From Microcoleus sp. AS-A8 (lineage in GTDB: Bacteria; Cyanobacteriota; Cyanobacteriia; Cyanobacteriales; Coleofasciculaceae), in the NCBI GenBank assembly GCA_039962225.1, contig JAMPKV010000032.1, positions 1-64,000 on the forward strand: 64,000 bases of DNA. The letters are read 5' to 3'. The position numbers and the translations under genes were made by a program. How positions within the stretch are numbered: the first letter of the stretch is position 1; every line of letters begins with the position of its first letter. Below the pieces are notes generated by a model. The model saw only the letters and a list, made by a program, of their open reading frames with translations, searched no databases and was not told the origin of the DNA. Positions 40,146 to 49,434 of this stretch are shown here, one piece after another.

Positions 40146-43100
40146 CATCCTTCATCCTTTTGAGCCAGTGGAGCCAGTAATTCGCGATCTGCGTCCAGAC
40201 CGAGCGGCTCCCTTACCGAATTGGCTAGTTTACCACCAAGCTTTTTTGTTGGAGCAAGCGATTGGTACTGATGCTTTGCTTGCCGTGCAGCCGGGACGAC
40301 TGCGGTTAGAACCCTATCAATTGGTTCCCGTACTGCGAGCGATTCGGATGAGTCGAGTGCGGCTACTGCTGGCAGACGGAGTTGGATTGGGGAAGACGAT
40401 TCAGGCGGGGCTAATCCTGACTGAGTTGATGGCGCGGCGAGTAGCCCACCGGATTCTAATTGTTTGCCCAGCAGGACCGCTCCTGGAGCAGTGGAAGCTG
40501 GAGATGTCCGAGCGTTTTGGTTTGCGCTTGGATGAGGTGAATCGGGGACGCTTAGAAGAAATTCGCCGTAGTACCGAACTGGGAGCCAACCCCTTTGACC
40601 ACATCCCATTGGGAATTGCCTCAATTGACTTTCTCAAACAGGAGCGAGTCCTCGATTTATTGGAGAGGGCGAGTTATGACGTAGTGGTGCTGGATGAAGC
40701 GCATCACTGTATGGATTTAGGTTCAATCCAAGAGCGAGAAGATTCACAGCGTCGCCGATTGGCAGAAGTATTGACACGTCAATGTGACTCGTTATTGCTG
40801 CTTACGGCTACCCCCCATGATGGGAATGACCGCTCGTTCGCCTCCCTATGCGAATTACTCGACCCATCACTGGTAGATGGGAGAGGGGTGTTGCGAAGCG
40901 ATCGCTATCGTCCTTATGTGGTTCGCCGCCTGAAACACCATATCATTGACCCGGTTACTGGAAAACAACGCTTCAAAACACGCATTGTTGAGCCGCGACC
41001 CGTTACCGCTTCTGTTGCGGAACATCCTGATTATGTGGCTCTACAGCAGGGGTTATTGGAGTTACTGGCACCGGAGTTGCGTCGAGCGTTCCGAACTCGG
41101 CGCTACAGCGATGTCTTGGCATTTATTGCTTTGCTCAAGCGCAGTGTTTCAACTGTAGAGGCATTTAAATCCACTTTGACGGTGGTGGCAGAGCGGTTTC
41201 AGCAATTGATTACTCAGAAGTCAGAAACCCAAGAGAGTCGGCGGCAGCGGTTGCGGACTCTGCGAGATTATAATCGCAAGCTGGAGCGTTTTGGGACGAT
41301 TAGCTTTGAGGAGGAACAAGAACAGTCGGCACTGGAAGCGGAAGAGTTAGCCCAGAAACTCGCAGAACTGGAACGGGAAGTGAAGTCGGATTCGCGATCG
41401 CTAGCTAAAGTATCCACCTTTGTCGAAGCCCTGGATAACTTGGTGGATTTGGCAGATGCAGCTACCTCCCAAGACCCGAAGTTACAACAGTTGGTTAGAG
41501 AAATTCAAGGCATTCGCGCTCAAATTCCCAACACCAACGTTCTGGTTTACACCGAGTACACCACCAGTCAGCGTGCAGCAGCCAAAGCGCTACGGGATGC
41601 TGGGGTGGGGGAAGTGCTGACGATGAGCGGGGATGACAGTGGAAAAGTGCGGTTGGAGATTACCGATCGCTTTCGGTCTGAGAGCGGTTTGGTCTTAGTC
41701 AGTACGGACACCGCTGCTGAGGGGCTTAACTTGCAACAACGCTGCCATCATCTCATTCACCTGGAGTTACCCTTTAATCCCAATCGCTTAGAGCAGCGCA
41801 ATGGGCGCATTGACCGCTTCGGTCAGGAATACGAGCCAGTGGTGCGTTATTTGTACCTGCGTAGGACGTTTGAGGAGCGGATTTTGCTGCGGTTGATTGC
41901 CAAGTACGAGAAGCAGCGGGAAACTCTGAATTTTGTCCCCAATACGCTGGGATTGACGACCTCGACCGATGCCTCAGCGCAGCGGTTACTCAAGGGGTTA
42001 ATGGAAGAAGACCAGAAGCTATTTCACGATGAAACTCCCTTGTTGGTGAACTTCTCGACCGCTGATGAGAATGAAGGGGCTGATGTGGCTACCCGTGAAC
42101 TATTAGAAGAGATAGACCGTTCGCTCAAGGGCTTTCAACAGGCGGCGCGGACGAATACTTGGTTGGCAGATACGGGAGTAAATGCGGAGAGTCGTCTTTT
42201 AACGGAAGCTGACAAAGCACTGGACTTGGGCGATCGCATTAGTAAAGTAGATTTAGTCAGCTTTGTTCGGGATGCCGTCTTCTTAGATGGCGGCAACTTT
42301 ACTGAAACAGAGCAAGCGGACATTTTTGAAGTGCAACTTCCCTCGGTTTGGAGTTATGGGCTGGATGAACTACCGGGGTATGATGCCGATACGCGCTGCC
42401 TGCGGTTAACCAGTAATCTGGATATCACCCGCGATGCCAAGAACCGACCCGTAGGATTTTTGGGTCGCGCCCATCCCTTGGTGCGACGGGCATTAGACCG
42501 GGTGCGTAACCTGTCGTTTGGCGGTGCTGACCAGAGAAGTCAAGACTCCCGTGCCAGTGTCGTTAAAGCGGATGTCCCAACGCCCACTTTACTGTTTACC
42601 TTCTTGGGGCGAGTATCCAGTGGGGCGGGACCGGAATTTGAACGGGTGCTGGCAGTTAAAGTTATGAATACAGGAGTCGCTAAGTTTTATGACCAGGCTG
42701 AGCAATGGCTGTTCCTGGCAGACCGGAAACAGGCGATTCGCACTACGGATGTTTGGAAGAATTACTTTGAAAGTTGGTGGAATACTGCCCAACAGCAGGC
42801 GCAACAGGTAGCTCAGACGGGGGCGCAGTCTTTGGTAGAGGAATTTGTCAAAACTCGCACCCGTGACTTGAGAGCAGAGCGATCGCGCCAAATCGAATGG
42901 CTGGAACAACGAACGAAAGAAATTACGGGGGAGCCAGTTGAGGTTGAAACAGCCGTTCAGATGAGTTTGTTTGATACGCCTGTGCAGGGAACGGCGGTGC
43001 AGACAGCGCCCCAGTCGGGCTGGATGACGATGACTGACTCCGTTGAGCGGTTGGCAGCGTTTGCTACGGATACCAATCAACCCGTCCGCGTTCGCAGCGA

Positions 43101-43221
43101 AGCAGATGGGGTGTTACGAATCTATCGTCAGCGATTGGCATTGTTAGAGTCGAGGTTAGCACTTCAATCCCCGGAAACTCTGCCACTGGGGGTACTGATG
43201 TTGGTTCCGGAGAAAAATTAA
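40009..43221 (+). CDS. drmD: DrmD-like SNF2 helicase
   Basis: 1070 aa. ANLLAGTEVQARRLRWEVV opening, Walker A LLADGVGLGKTIQAGLIL near 124, DEAH box VVLDEAHHCMD near 227, TATPHDGNDRSF, and C-terminal helicase motifs LVSTDTAAEGLNLQQRC and NRLEQRNGRIDRFGQEYEPV. The layout and length match the SNF2 helicase of class 1 DISARM. Next gene 2 bp on is an adenine methylase, as in that system. Family knowledge: DISARM restricts phage through methylation plus helicase modules. The specific subtype is tentative, since DrmA/B/C-like genes are replaced downstream. Confidence 0.8.
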   Translation: MANLLAGTEVQARRLRWEVVTSTQLGPQTLYRLRCLEGELRGTELDILHPFEPVEPVIRDLRPDRAAPLPNWLVYHQAFLLEQAIGTDALLAVQPGRLRLEPYQLVPVLRAIRMSRVRLLLADGVGLGKTIQAGLILTELMARRVAHRILIVCPAGPLLEQWKLEMSERFGLRLDEVNRGRLEEIRRSTELGANPFDHIPLGIASIDFLKQERVLDLLERASYDVVVLDEAHHCMDLGSIQEREDSQRRRLAEVLTRQCDSLLLLTATPHDGNDRSFASLCELLDPSLVDGRGVLRSDRYRPYVVRRLKHHIIDPVTGKQRFKTRIVEPRPVTASVAEHPDYVALQQGLLELLAPELRRAFRTRRYSDVLAFIALLKRSVSTVEAFKSTLTVVAERFQQLITQKSETQESRRQRLRTLRDYNRKLERFGTISFEEEQEQSALEAEELAQKLAELEREVKSDSRSLAKVSTFVEALDNLVDLADAATSQDPKLQQLVREIQGIRAQIPNTNVLVYTEYTTSQRAAAKALRDAGVGEVLTMSGDDSGKVRLEITDRFRSESGLVLVSTDTAAEGLNLQQRCHHLIHLELPFNPNRLEQRNGRIDRFGQEYEPVVRYLYLRRTFEERILLRLIAKYEKQRETLNFVPNTLGLTTSTDASAQRLLKGLMEEDQKLFHDETPLLVNFSTADENEGADVATRELLEEIDRSLKGFQQAARTNTWLADTGVNAESRLLTEADKALDLGDRISKVDLVSFVRDAVFLDGGNFTETEQADIFEVQLPSVWSYGLDELPGYDADTRCLRLTSNLDITRDAKNRPVGFLGRAHPLVRRALDRVRNLSFGGADQRSQDSRASVVKADVPTPTLLFTFLGRVSSGAGPEFERVLAVKVMNTGVAKFYDQAEQWLFLADRKQAIRTTDVWKNYFESWWNTAQQQAQQVAQTGAQSLVEEFVKTRTRDLRAERSRQIEWLEQRTKEITGEPVEVETAVQMSLFDTPVQGTAVQTAPQSGWMTMTDSVERLAAFATDTNQPVRVRSEADGVLRIYRQRLALLESRLALQSPETLPLGVLMLVPEKN

Positions 43222-43223
43222 TT

Positions 43224-46200
43224 ATGGCGCTTGAACTACTGCAACAGTGTACCTTCACCGGACCAGCACTCCCAGAACCATTTGTTCAGTTTGAGCTGGA
43301 AAAGGAACTTAGTAAAGAAAAACTATTGTCCAAGACAATGGGACAGGAGGGCAAAGAACTCCAGGTGTCTTGGGAGAGCTATCGGCGCAAGCTGCGGGAA
43401 CTGGCAGTCCGGGGTGGTGCGTTGCGCGTCCAGAACCATGTTATTGAGCCACTGGTGGAGCGGTTGGGGTATGCTCGATTGGAATCTGCACCAAAGGTGG
43501 AAACCCGCGAAGGACAGGAAGATGGGGGTTACTTATTCCTTACGGCAGACAATCAGAGTAAGCTGCGGGTTTGGTGTACGGAGTTTGAAACTGACCTAGA
43601 TGCCCCTGTCCGTCGCGGCGCGGCTTACCGTTACAGTCACTTGCGGATTGCTCAACGGGTGTTGCTTACCTGTGGGGAACGGTTGGGACTGCTGACGAAT
43701 GGGGTGGAACTGCGGCTATTGATTTCCGATCCGGCGCGACCGGATTCCCAAGTTACCATCACCATCGACCCTTACTGGAAGCGATCACGGAACATCCCCG
43801 ACTCCTATCTCCTGCTGCTGGCACTCGCCTCGCCAGAAGGAGTGAAGAAGCTGCCGAACCTGGTTGAGAAGGCGCGATTGCAGCAAGCCAGGGTAACGAA
43901 GGAACTGCGGGTGCAGGCGCGTCAAGCGGTGGAGCGGTTTATTCACGAGATTCTGGAACACCCGGATAATCGGGAGATGTTGAAAGACCTAACCCCCCAA
44001 CCCCATCGGGAGCAAGGGTCGGGGGAGAGGTTAGCGAAGCAGTTATGGAAAGAAGGGCTGATTGTTGTTTATCGCTTGCTGTTTGTCCTGAAGCTGGAAG
44101 CGAGTGACGACCCCGCACGGGCGTTCAGTTTTGCCTCAACGAGTCTCTGGCGCAATACCTTCTCTCCGACAATCACATTAGCCGAGTATGCGCGAAAAGT
44201 GCTGGACGAGGGGATGGAAACGGGGAGTTTCCTAGAGTCGGGGCTGAGATCGCTGTTTCGGATGTTTGCTGAAGGAATATCATGTACTGAGCTAAATGTC
44301 AAGCCTTTGGGCGGTGCGTTGTTTGGGGCGGGTGCGACTCCAGTGTTGTCCAAGTTGCAGTGGGGAGAACGGGCAGTCGCGCATTTGTTGGATCAGTTGC
44401 TCTGGACGGCACCGAAGCGGGGAGCGAGTAATCGGCAACGGGTGCATTATGGCTCGCTGGATGTGGAGGATTTGGGGCGGGTTTATGAGGCATTGCTGGA
44501 ACTGGAGCCGGGGATTTCAACCGAGCGGATGTGTCGGTTGCGGCGGCAGAAGCTAGAGGTGGTGGTGCCTGTGGTGCAGGGGGAGAAGTATCGTCCGGCA
44601 GTGCCGCAGGCGATCGATCCGGTTGCTCTGGAAGAGGAACTGGAGGAGGCAGAGGAAGATGAGGAAGACGAGGCTCCGAAGAAGGGCAAGAAAACGAAAG
44701 TCGAGTGGATTGAAGAGATTCCGCCTAATCGCTTCTATTTACGGGTGGGGTTGGGACGGAAAGCGTCGGGATCATACTATACGCCCCATTCCTTTGTGCG
44801 GTTTTTGGTGCAGGAGACGTTGGGACCGCAGGTGGAGGAGCGCAGTCCGAAGGATGACCCGAACCCAATGGCGATTTTGAAGTTGAAGGTGCTTGACCCG
44901 GCGATGGGAAGTGGGCATTTTTTGGTGGAAGCCTGTCGGTTTTTGGGGGATAAGCTCTACGAAGCCTGTCGGCTGTGTGATGAGTTGGCGACGAAGGCGG
45001 AGGGACGGGTCGAGAAGGCGAAGACTCCAGAGGAGAAGGATGCAGCACTGGCGGAGGCGCAGAAGTTTTGGCAGCGGGTGATTGATTTGCCCGATCCGGA
45101 TGACAAGCTGATGAAGTATCTGCCCAGTTCGGCTCCGGAGAGGAAGGAGTCGGGGTTTTCGCAACAGGAAGCGATCGCTCTTTGTCGTCGTTTAGTCGCC
45201 GTGCATTGTTTGTATGGGGTGGATAAGAATCCGCTGGCGGTGGAGTTAGCGAAGTTATCCTTGTGGTTGGAGTCTCATGCGGAGGGGTTGCCGCTGACAT
45301 TTTTGGATCACCGTCTGGTGTTAGGGGATTCGCTGACGGGGGCGTTTTTTGAGCATCTGTTGAAGGAGCCTGCCAGTGGGGATGATGTGCAAAAGCTGGT
45401 GTGGCAGAACGTGAATGATCAGTTCCGCCATGCGTTGGCGGATGCGCTGCGGTATGTGCGCGATCTGGAAGCGTCGATTGGCACGGATATTTCAGACATT
45501 GAGGCGAAGGAAATTGCTAAGCAAAACCTTGATCGCGCTCTGGCTCCGTTCAAGATTTTGGCAGCTGCTTGGTCGGGTGGAGTGATGTTGGGAGATGAAA
45601 GTGGCGATACGGATTATGCCAGTCTGTTTAGCACCATTGCTCAGACGGGAGATTTGCCGGAGGACTTATCGGATAAACCGAAACTTCTGGCGATGATTGC
45701 CAAAGGGTTAGGGGCTGAGGCAGTTCCGGGTGAGCGATCGGGGTTGCTGGAGGTGTTGGCAAGTAAGAAGTACGTTCCAGCATTTACATATGATCTGACA
45801 TTTGCAGAGGTATTTTATCCAGATGGGAATTTAACAAATCGTCAGGGATTTGATGCTGTACTGGGAAACCCTCCGTGGGAAAAGCTAAGAGTAGAACGTC
45901 GAGATGTTGTTGCAGCAATTGATCCACGGTTTCTCTCCGGCAAAGAAGTTGCTGGTATAGGCGATGAACATGAGTTAATTAAATATATTTTTGAATCTAA
46001 TTCTGAAGCAAAGGTATATGAGCTTGAAATCAATCAAACTAGATCCTTTACACAAAGAACTATTATTGAACCAGCCACGTCAAGAGGTTACGATTTTCCC
46101 ATAGGAAACTTAGATACATATCATCTCTTTATTGCCAAATTTCAAAAGACCTTATCTATGAGCGGGGGGCTTGGATTAGTTCTTGGTGGTGGATTTGCGA

Positions 46201-47582
46201 AAAGCCCTACAGAATCAGGCTTGCGTAGACTAATTTTTGAACAAATCCAGGTACGAATTTTTGCCCATTTTTTTAATTTAAATCAGCTTTTTGTAGGTGC
46301 ATCATCTCGTATCTCTTTTGTCCTTATAGTTGCTGATCACAATCCTCGCTTACAGCAGATACTTACAGGCTTCGATTTAAAAGAATTTACAGATCTCCCA
46401 CTAAAAAATATAGAAGGAAAGTTAGTACCATTGAATAGGAAAAGACTTATCGGAGAATTTTCTTCAAACGATAATTCTGTGAATGATGATACAACTTCAC
46501 ATTTTAATGTTAACGGCATAAATGCCAAGAAAATTTTATCGAATTGGAGAATATCCGTCAGCGAAGGACTACACAGAACAGAAAATAAGAAATACATTGA
46601 GAGCCTTGAAGATGTCCTGCCAGGGTGTACAGATGCTAGATTGCCTCAAGTCCAAAATGAGCTAATTGCTAGAAATGTCTTATGTTTATACGCAGGAAGA
46701 AGCATTGACTTATTTAATCCACTGCCAGAAGAAAAATCTGGTAAATGGACTCCACAAATAGACTTAGTCGTTTCTTTAAGATGCTCAAAACTTTTGAGCC
46801 AAATTAATAATCTAAGCTTCTATCGATTAGCTTGGCGCGAAACATGTGGGCATATAGCAACGAATCAAAGGAGCGCTCGTGCATGTATTCTACCTCCTGC
46901 TACTGCGGCTTCTAACTCACTAATAGTAGAAACTTCTTCTAGAGAACGACCAACAAATAAGGTATTAGCCGCTTGTTCAATAATCAATTCGTTTTCCTTT
47001 GATTTTCAAGTTAGGAGGCTAGTACAAACCCACTTTAATAAAGGTATTTTGTCAAAAACTGTTTTTCCAAAAGAAATACAATTGGCTGATTTTGTTTTTT
47101 TGTCTCATTCTGCTCTTCGCTTGAATTGTGTACATCATGGCTACGAACCTCTCTGGCGCGAACAACTGGGCGACGAGTGGCGCGAACCTAACAAAGACCC
47201 CTTTACTTTCCCCGTTCTCGCTACAGAAGATGATCGCTGGTCAGTCCGTGCCGCCATTGATGGCATCGTTGCTCAAGCCTATGGACTTGAGCGCGACCAA
47301 TATGCTCACGTCCTTTCTACCTTCAGCCACAAAAGCTATCCCAAAGCCCCCCAACTCTGCCTCGATCGCTTTGATGAACTGGAGGCGATCGGACTGGAGG
47401 CTTTCACCAAAAAATACGACCCCTACTGGGACATCCCCCTCAACGAGAACTTGCCCCAACCCGTCATCGACTTGCCTATTCCTGAAAGCCTCACCCCTGA
47501 ATATCAGCAAGGTAGCCTGGATTTAGCATCTGTCACCGAAAAGCCCAAGCGCCAACGGAGGAAGAAAAACGTTACATCATGA
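43224..47582 (+). CDS. drmMI: DrmMI-like N6-adenine DNA methyltransferase
   Basis: 1452 aa. Motif I LKVLDPAMGSGHFLVEACRF near 557, GVDKNPLAVELAKLSLWLES, and catalytic NPPW (VLGNPPWEKLRVERRD) near 881. SGSYYTPHSFVRFLVQETLG precedes the methylase core. Opens with a helical DrmMI-type domain and ends with a basic tail. Family: large class 1 DISARM methylases. The DNA from about 45,770 to 47,115 (including NPPW and the putative recognition region) is clearly richer in A/T than the flanks. ATG-overlap with the DUF6883 gene (47579). Likely marks host DNA. Confidence 0.8.
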   Translation: MALELLQQCTFTGPALPEPFVQFELEKELSKEKLLSKTMGQEGKELQVSWESYRRKLRELAVRGGALRVQNHVIEPLVERLGYARLESAPKVETREGQEDGGYLFLTADNQSKLRVWCTEFETDLDAPVRRGAAYRYSHLRIAQRVLLTCGERLGLLTNGVELRLLISDPARPDSQVTITIDPYWKRSRNIPDSYLLLLALASPEGVKKLPNLVEKARLQQARVTKELRVQARQAVERFIHEILEHPDNREMLKDLTPQPHREQGSGERLAKQLWKEGLIVVYRLLFVLKLEASDDPARAFSFASTSLWRNTFSPTITLAEYARKVLDEGMETGSFLESGLRSLFRMFAEGISCTELNVKPLGGALFGAGATPVLSKLQWGERAVAHLLDQLLWTAPKRGASNRQRVHYGSLDVEDLGRVYEALLELEPGISTERMCRLRRQKLEVVVPVVQGEKYRPAVPQAIDPVALEEELEEAEEDEEDEAPKKGKKTKVEWIEEIPPNRFYLRVGLGRKASGSYYTPHSFVRFLVQETLGPQVEERSPKDDPNPMAILKLKVLDPAMGSGHFLVEACRFLGDKLYEACRLCDELATKAEGRVEKAKTPEEKDAALAEAQKFWQRVIDLPDPDDKLMKYLPSSAPERKESGFSQQEAIALCRRLVAVHCLYGVDKNPLAVELAKLSLWLESHAEGLPLTFLDHRLVLGDSLTGAFFEHLLKEPASGDDVQKLVWQNVNDQFRHALADALRYVRDLEASIGTDISDIEAKEIAKQNLDRALAPFKILAAAWSGGVMLGDESGDTDYASLFSTIAQTGDLPEDLSDKPKLLAMIAKGLGAEAVPGERSGLLEVLASKKYVPAFTYDLTFAEVFYPDGNLTNRQGFDAVLGNPPWEKLRVERRDVVAAIDPRFLSGKEVAGIGDEHELIKYIFESNSEAKVYELEINQTRSFTQRTIIEPATSRGYDFPIGNLDTYHLFIAKFQKTLSMSGGLGLVLGGGFAKSPTESGLRRLIFEQIQVRIFAHFFNLNQLFVGASSRISFVLIVADHNPRLQQILTGFDLKEFTDLPLKNIEGKLVPLNRKRLIGEFSSNDNSVNDDTTSHFNVNGINAKKILSNWRISVSEGLHRTENKKYIESLEDVLPGCTDARLPQVQNELIARNVLCLYAGRSIDLFNPLPEEKSGKWTPQIDLVVSLRCSKLLSQINNLSFYRLAWRETCGHIATNQRSARACILPPATAASNSLIVETSSRERPTNKVLAACSIINSFSFDFQVRRLVQTHFNKGILSKTVFPKEIQLADFVFLSHSALRLNCVHHGYEPLWREQLGDEWREPNKDPFTFPVLATEDDRWSVRAAIDGIVAQAYGLERDQYAHVLSTFSHKSYPKAPQLCLDRFDELEAIGLEAFTKKYDPYWDIPLNENLPQPVIDLPIPESLTPEYQQGSLDLASVTEKPKRQRRKKNVTS

Positions 47583-47920
47583 CTATTGATCGTATGGAAT
47601 TCCCGCTTGCTAAAGCTGAGTACCTATTCAACCATGCAACGGCTTCCGGAGAAGGAGGTGACAAACAAAAATTTTGGCGTACAGTTTTAGGATTTGAGAG
47701 TCCAGAAACGATTCGAGAAGCAATTCTGGCAAAAGTGACGATCGATGGACTAGAACCCAGAGGAGCAAACAATTATGGAGAAAAATATCAAGCAACCGTA
47801 TTGATTGAAGGACCATCAGGAGTCGCTTGGCGAATCAGAACTGGCTGGATTGTGTTAACCGGAGAAGATGTCGCTAGATTTGTCACCGCAGTTCCAGAAA
47901 GATTTGGGAGACAGCAATGA
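47579..47920 (+). CDS. DUF6883 protein
   Basis: 113 aa: TIDRMEFPLAKAEYLFNHAT, ASGEGGDKQKFWRTVLGF, ETIREAILAKVTIDGLEPRG, GVAWRIRTGWIVL. The pattern is that of small DUF6883 proteins, some of which occur as toxin-like modules. Its start overlaps the methylase stop (ATGA) and its stop overlaps the DUF4926 start. Inference: a coupled pair dropped into the island, or an accessory of it. Confidence 0.65.
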   Translation: MTIDRMEFPLAKAEYLFNHATASGEGGDKQKFWRTVLGFESPETIREAILAKVTIDGLEPRGANNYGEKYQATVLIEGPSGVAWRIRTGWIVLTGEDVARFVTAVPERFGRQQ

Positions 47921-48321
47921 GCCAATTTCAACTGTTTGACTCTATCAAACTCAAAGAACCCATTCCCCTGGACGAAGGAGGCACAGCCCCTGAAGGCACA
48001 CCAGGCGCGATCGTGGAAGTCTTCAAAAACGGTGAAGCCTACATGGTGGAATTGTTTGGAGGATGGGTAAAGGCAGACGTTAATGGAGATTTTATCCCTG
48101 GCGATCGCGAAGACCCAGACTCTTTCATAGAAACCATTGGAGTAGAAACAGTTTATCCCCACCAGATGAGTTTAGTCAAACCCGCAAAAGAGACAGTAGG
48201 AGTACGGGCGCAGTTGCTAGCCTTGCTAGACGAGCTATCTGAAAATTCACTAGAAGAAGTAAAAGACTTTGCTGAATTCTTACGAGAAAAACAACGCAAA
48301 GTGATGCAGAGTTCTTCATAA
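47917..48321 (+). CDS. DUF4926 protein
   Basis: 134 aa. The N-terminal ~70 residues (LFDSIKLKEPIPLDEGGT, GTPGAIVEVFKNGEAYMVEL) fit the DUF4926 SH3-like fold, which often stands beside DUF6883. The C-terminal part (LLALLDELSENSLEEVKDFA, EFLREKQRKV) is like antitoxin-type tails. Translationally coupled to the previous gene. Possibly the protective partner of a DUF6883 module. Confidence 0.65.
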   Translation: MSQFQLFDSIKLKEPIPLDEGGTAPEGTPGAIVEVFKNGEAYMVELFGGWVKADVNGDFIPGDREDPDSFIETIGVETVYPHQMSLVKPAKETVGVRAQLLALLDELSENSLEEVKDFAEFLREKQRKVMQSSS

Positions 48322-48597
48322 TCCCGCCAGAGGTTAAAACCCTGACTCATCGCTGGAATACCGTTAAAACGGACTAGAAAAGCTGATTTTAGTCGTTTCA
48401 GATAGGGTGTTCCTTGGAGAGTAATAGAATACGCGATCGCTGGTACATCAGCAGTGATTATAATCACAAATTTTTTAGGGAAGGAATTGTGAGATACGAG
48501 AGAAAAATGGGAACACTATAAATATAGGGGTTCAATAATGCCTTGATTCAGTCACACCAACTGACGTAATCACAATTTTCTTACCTAGTTACGAGAG

Positions 48598-48627
48598 TTT
48601 TGCAGTTCTTGCGAACTGCAAAATTTT
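48598..48627 (+). terminator. Intrinsic terminator after the DrmD/DrmMI/DUF6883/DUF4926 block
   Basis: TTTTGCAGTTC (48598-48608), TTGC loop, GAACTGCAAAA (48613-48623), then TTTT. An 11-bp perfect stem. It would separate the first four genes from the rest of the island. 277 bp past the DUF4926 stop. Confidence 0.7.
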
Positions 48628-48699
48628 GGATAGGGGTAAGTTGATTATGGAGGTAATGGACAGATTATGAGACCTGGATAGCAACACTAAATACAAGGA

Positions 48700-49389
48700 A
48701 TGACGATGCTGAAAAAATTAACGGCTTGGTTTATCGCAACAGTTTTCATCGTACAAACGTTAGTACAGGTAAATCCTGCACAAGCCGCCCCTATATCTCC
48801 ATTGAATTCAACACTATTAGCTGCTCCTTATATTGATGGTGAAGCTTACAAATTAGTATTTTCAGATACAAACGGATTTTATCAAGAGTTAGCTGATGCT
48901 CTGAAGTCTAATAAAGAAGTCAAAATTAGCACAAACTACAAAAGCTATGCTGATTTACCCCCTAGATTGAAGAATATTTTTAAACTTGATTCATCTGAAG
49001 TAAATTTTTCTGAAAAGAAAGATACCAGTTGCCCTCCCTTTGCTGCTTGCGCCCCAATCCACTACGCTCCAATTTCTCCAGATTCATCAATCCACTACGC
49101 TCCTATGACTCCGAGCGTACCACAGCTTACAGAAGCGCCTGCAACCATAAACTATAAGGCAATCTTTTTCCTGGGAAGCATAGCTATTGGAGCTACAGCA
49201 GGAGCAGGAATTGGAACATTTTTTGGAGGAATTGGAGCAGCTCCAGGAGCTGTAGTTGGTGGTGTTTTTGGTTTAGTTTCTGGTGTTGTTGCAGAAGCTT
49301 TTACTAATCAGGATCATATAGCAACCATCAAAATTAACGCCAACGGAGAGTTAATTATCAGCATTGAGCCTGCCCAGTCCTTAGCCTAA
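48700..49389 (+). CDS. Exported protein with C-terminal glycine zipper
   Basis: 229 aa (or from M3 at 48706). N-terminal signal peptide LKKLTAWFIATVFIVQTLV, then AxA-type site near PAQAA. A middle part is rich in Ser/Pro with repeated IHYAPISPDSS-like and IHYAPMTP motifs. A glycine-zipper membrane region near the C-terminus (FFLGSIAIGATAGAGIGTFF, GGIGAAPGAVVGGVFGLVSG) is followed by a short tail. A secreted membrane-active protein in a DNA-defence island is unusual. It may form a pore or sense the envelope; neither is shown. Confidence 0.6.
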   Translation: MTMLKKLTAWFIATVFIVQTLVQVNPAQAAPISPLNSTLLAAPYIDGEAYKLVFSDTNGFYQELADALKSNKEVKISTNYKSYADLPPRLKNIFKLDSSEVNFSEKKDTSCPPFAACAPIHYAPISPDSSIHYAPMTPSVPQLTEAPATINYKAIFFLGSIAIGATAGAGIGTFFGGIGAAPGAVVGGVFGLVSGVVAEAFTNQDHIATIKINANGELIISIEPAQSLA

Positions 49390-49434
49390 CGGCATCACAA
49401 ATATCAGCATTAAATAGTGAAGCTGAAGAAAATT

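Noticed and set aside
44725-45300. Minus-strand 191-aa Pro/Thr/Ser-rich ORF
   Set aside because: Antisense of G/C-rich DrmMI-like coding DNA; the third-position bias belongs to the plus-strand gene.
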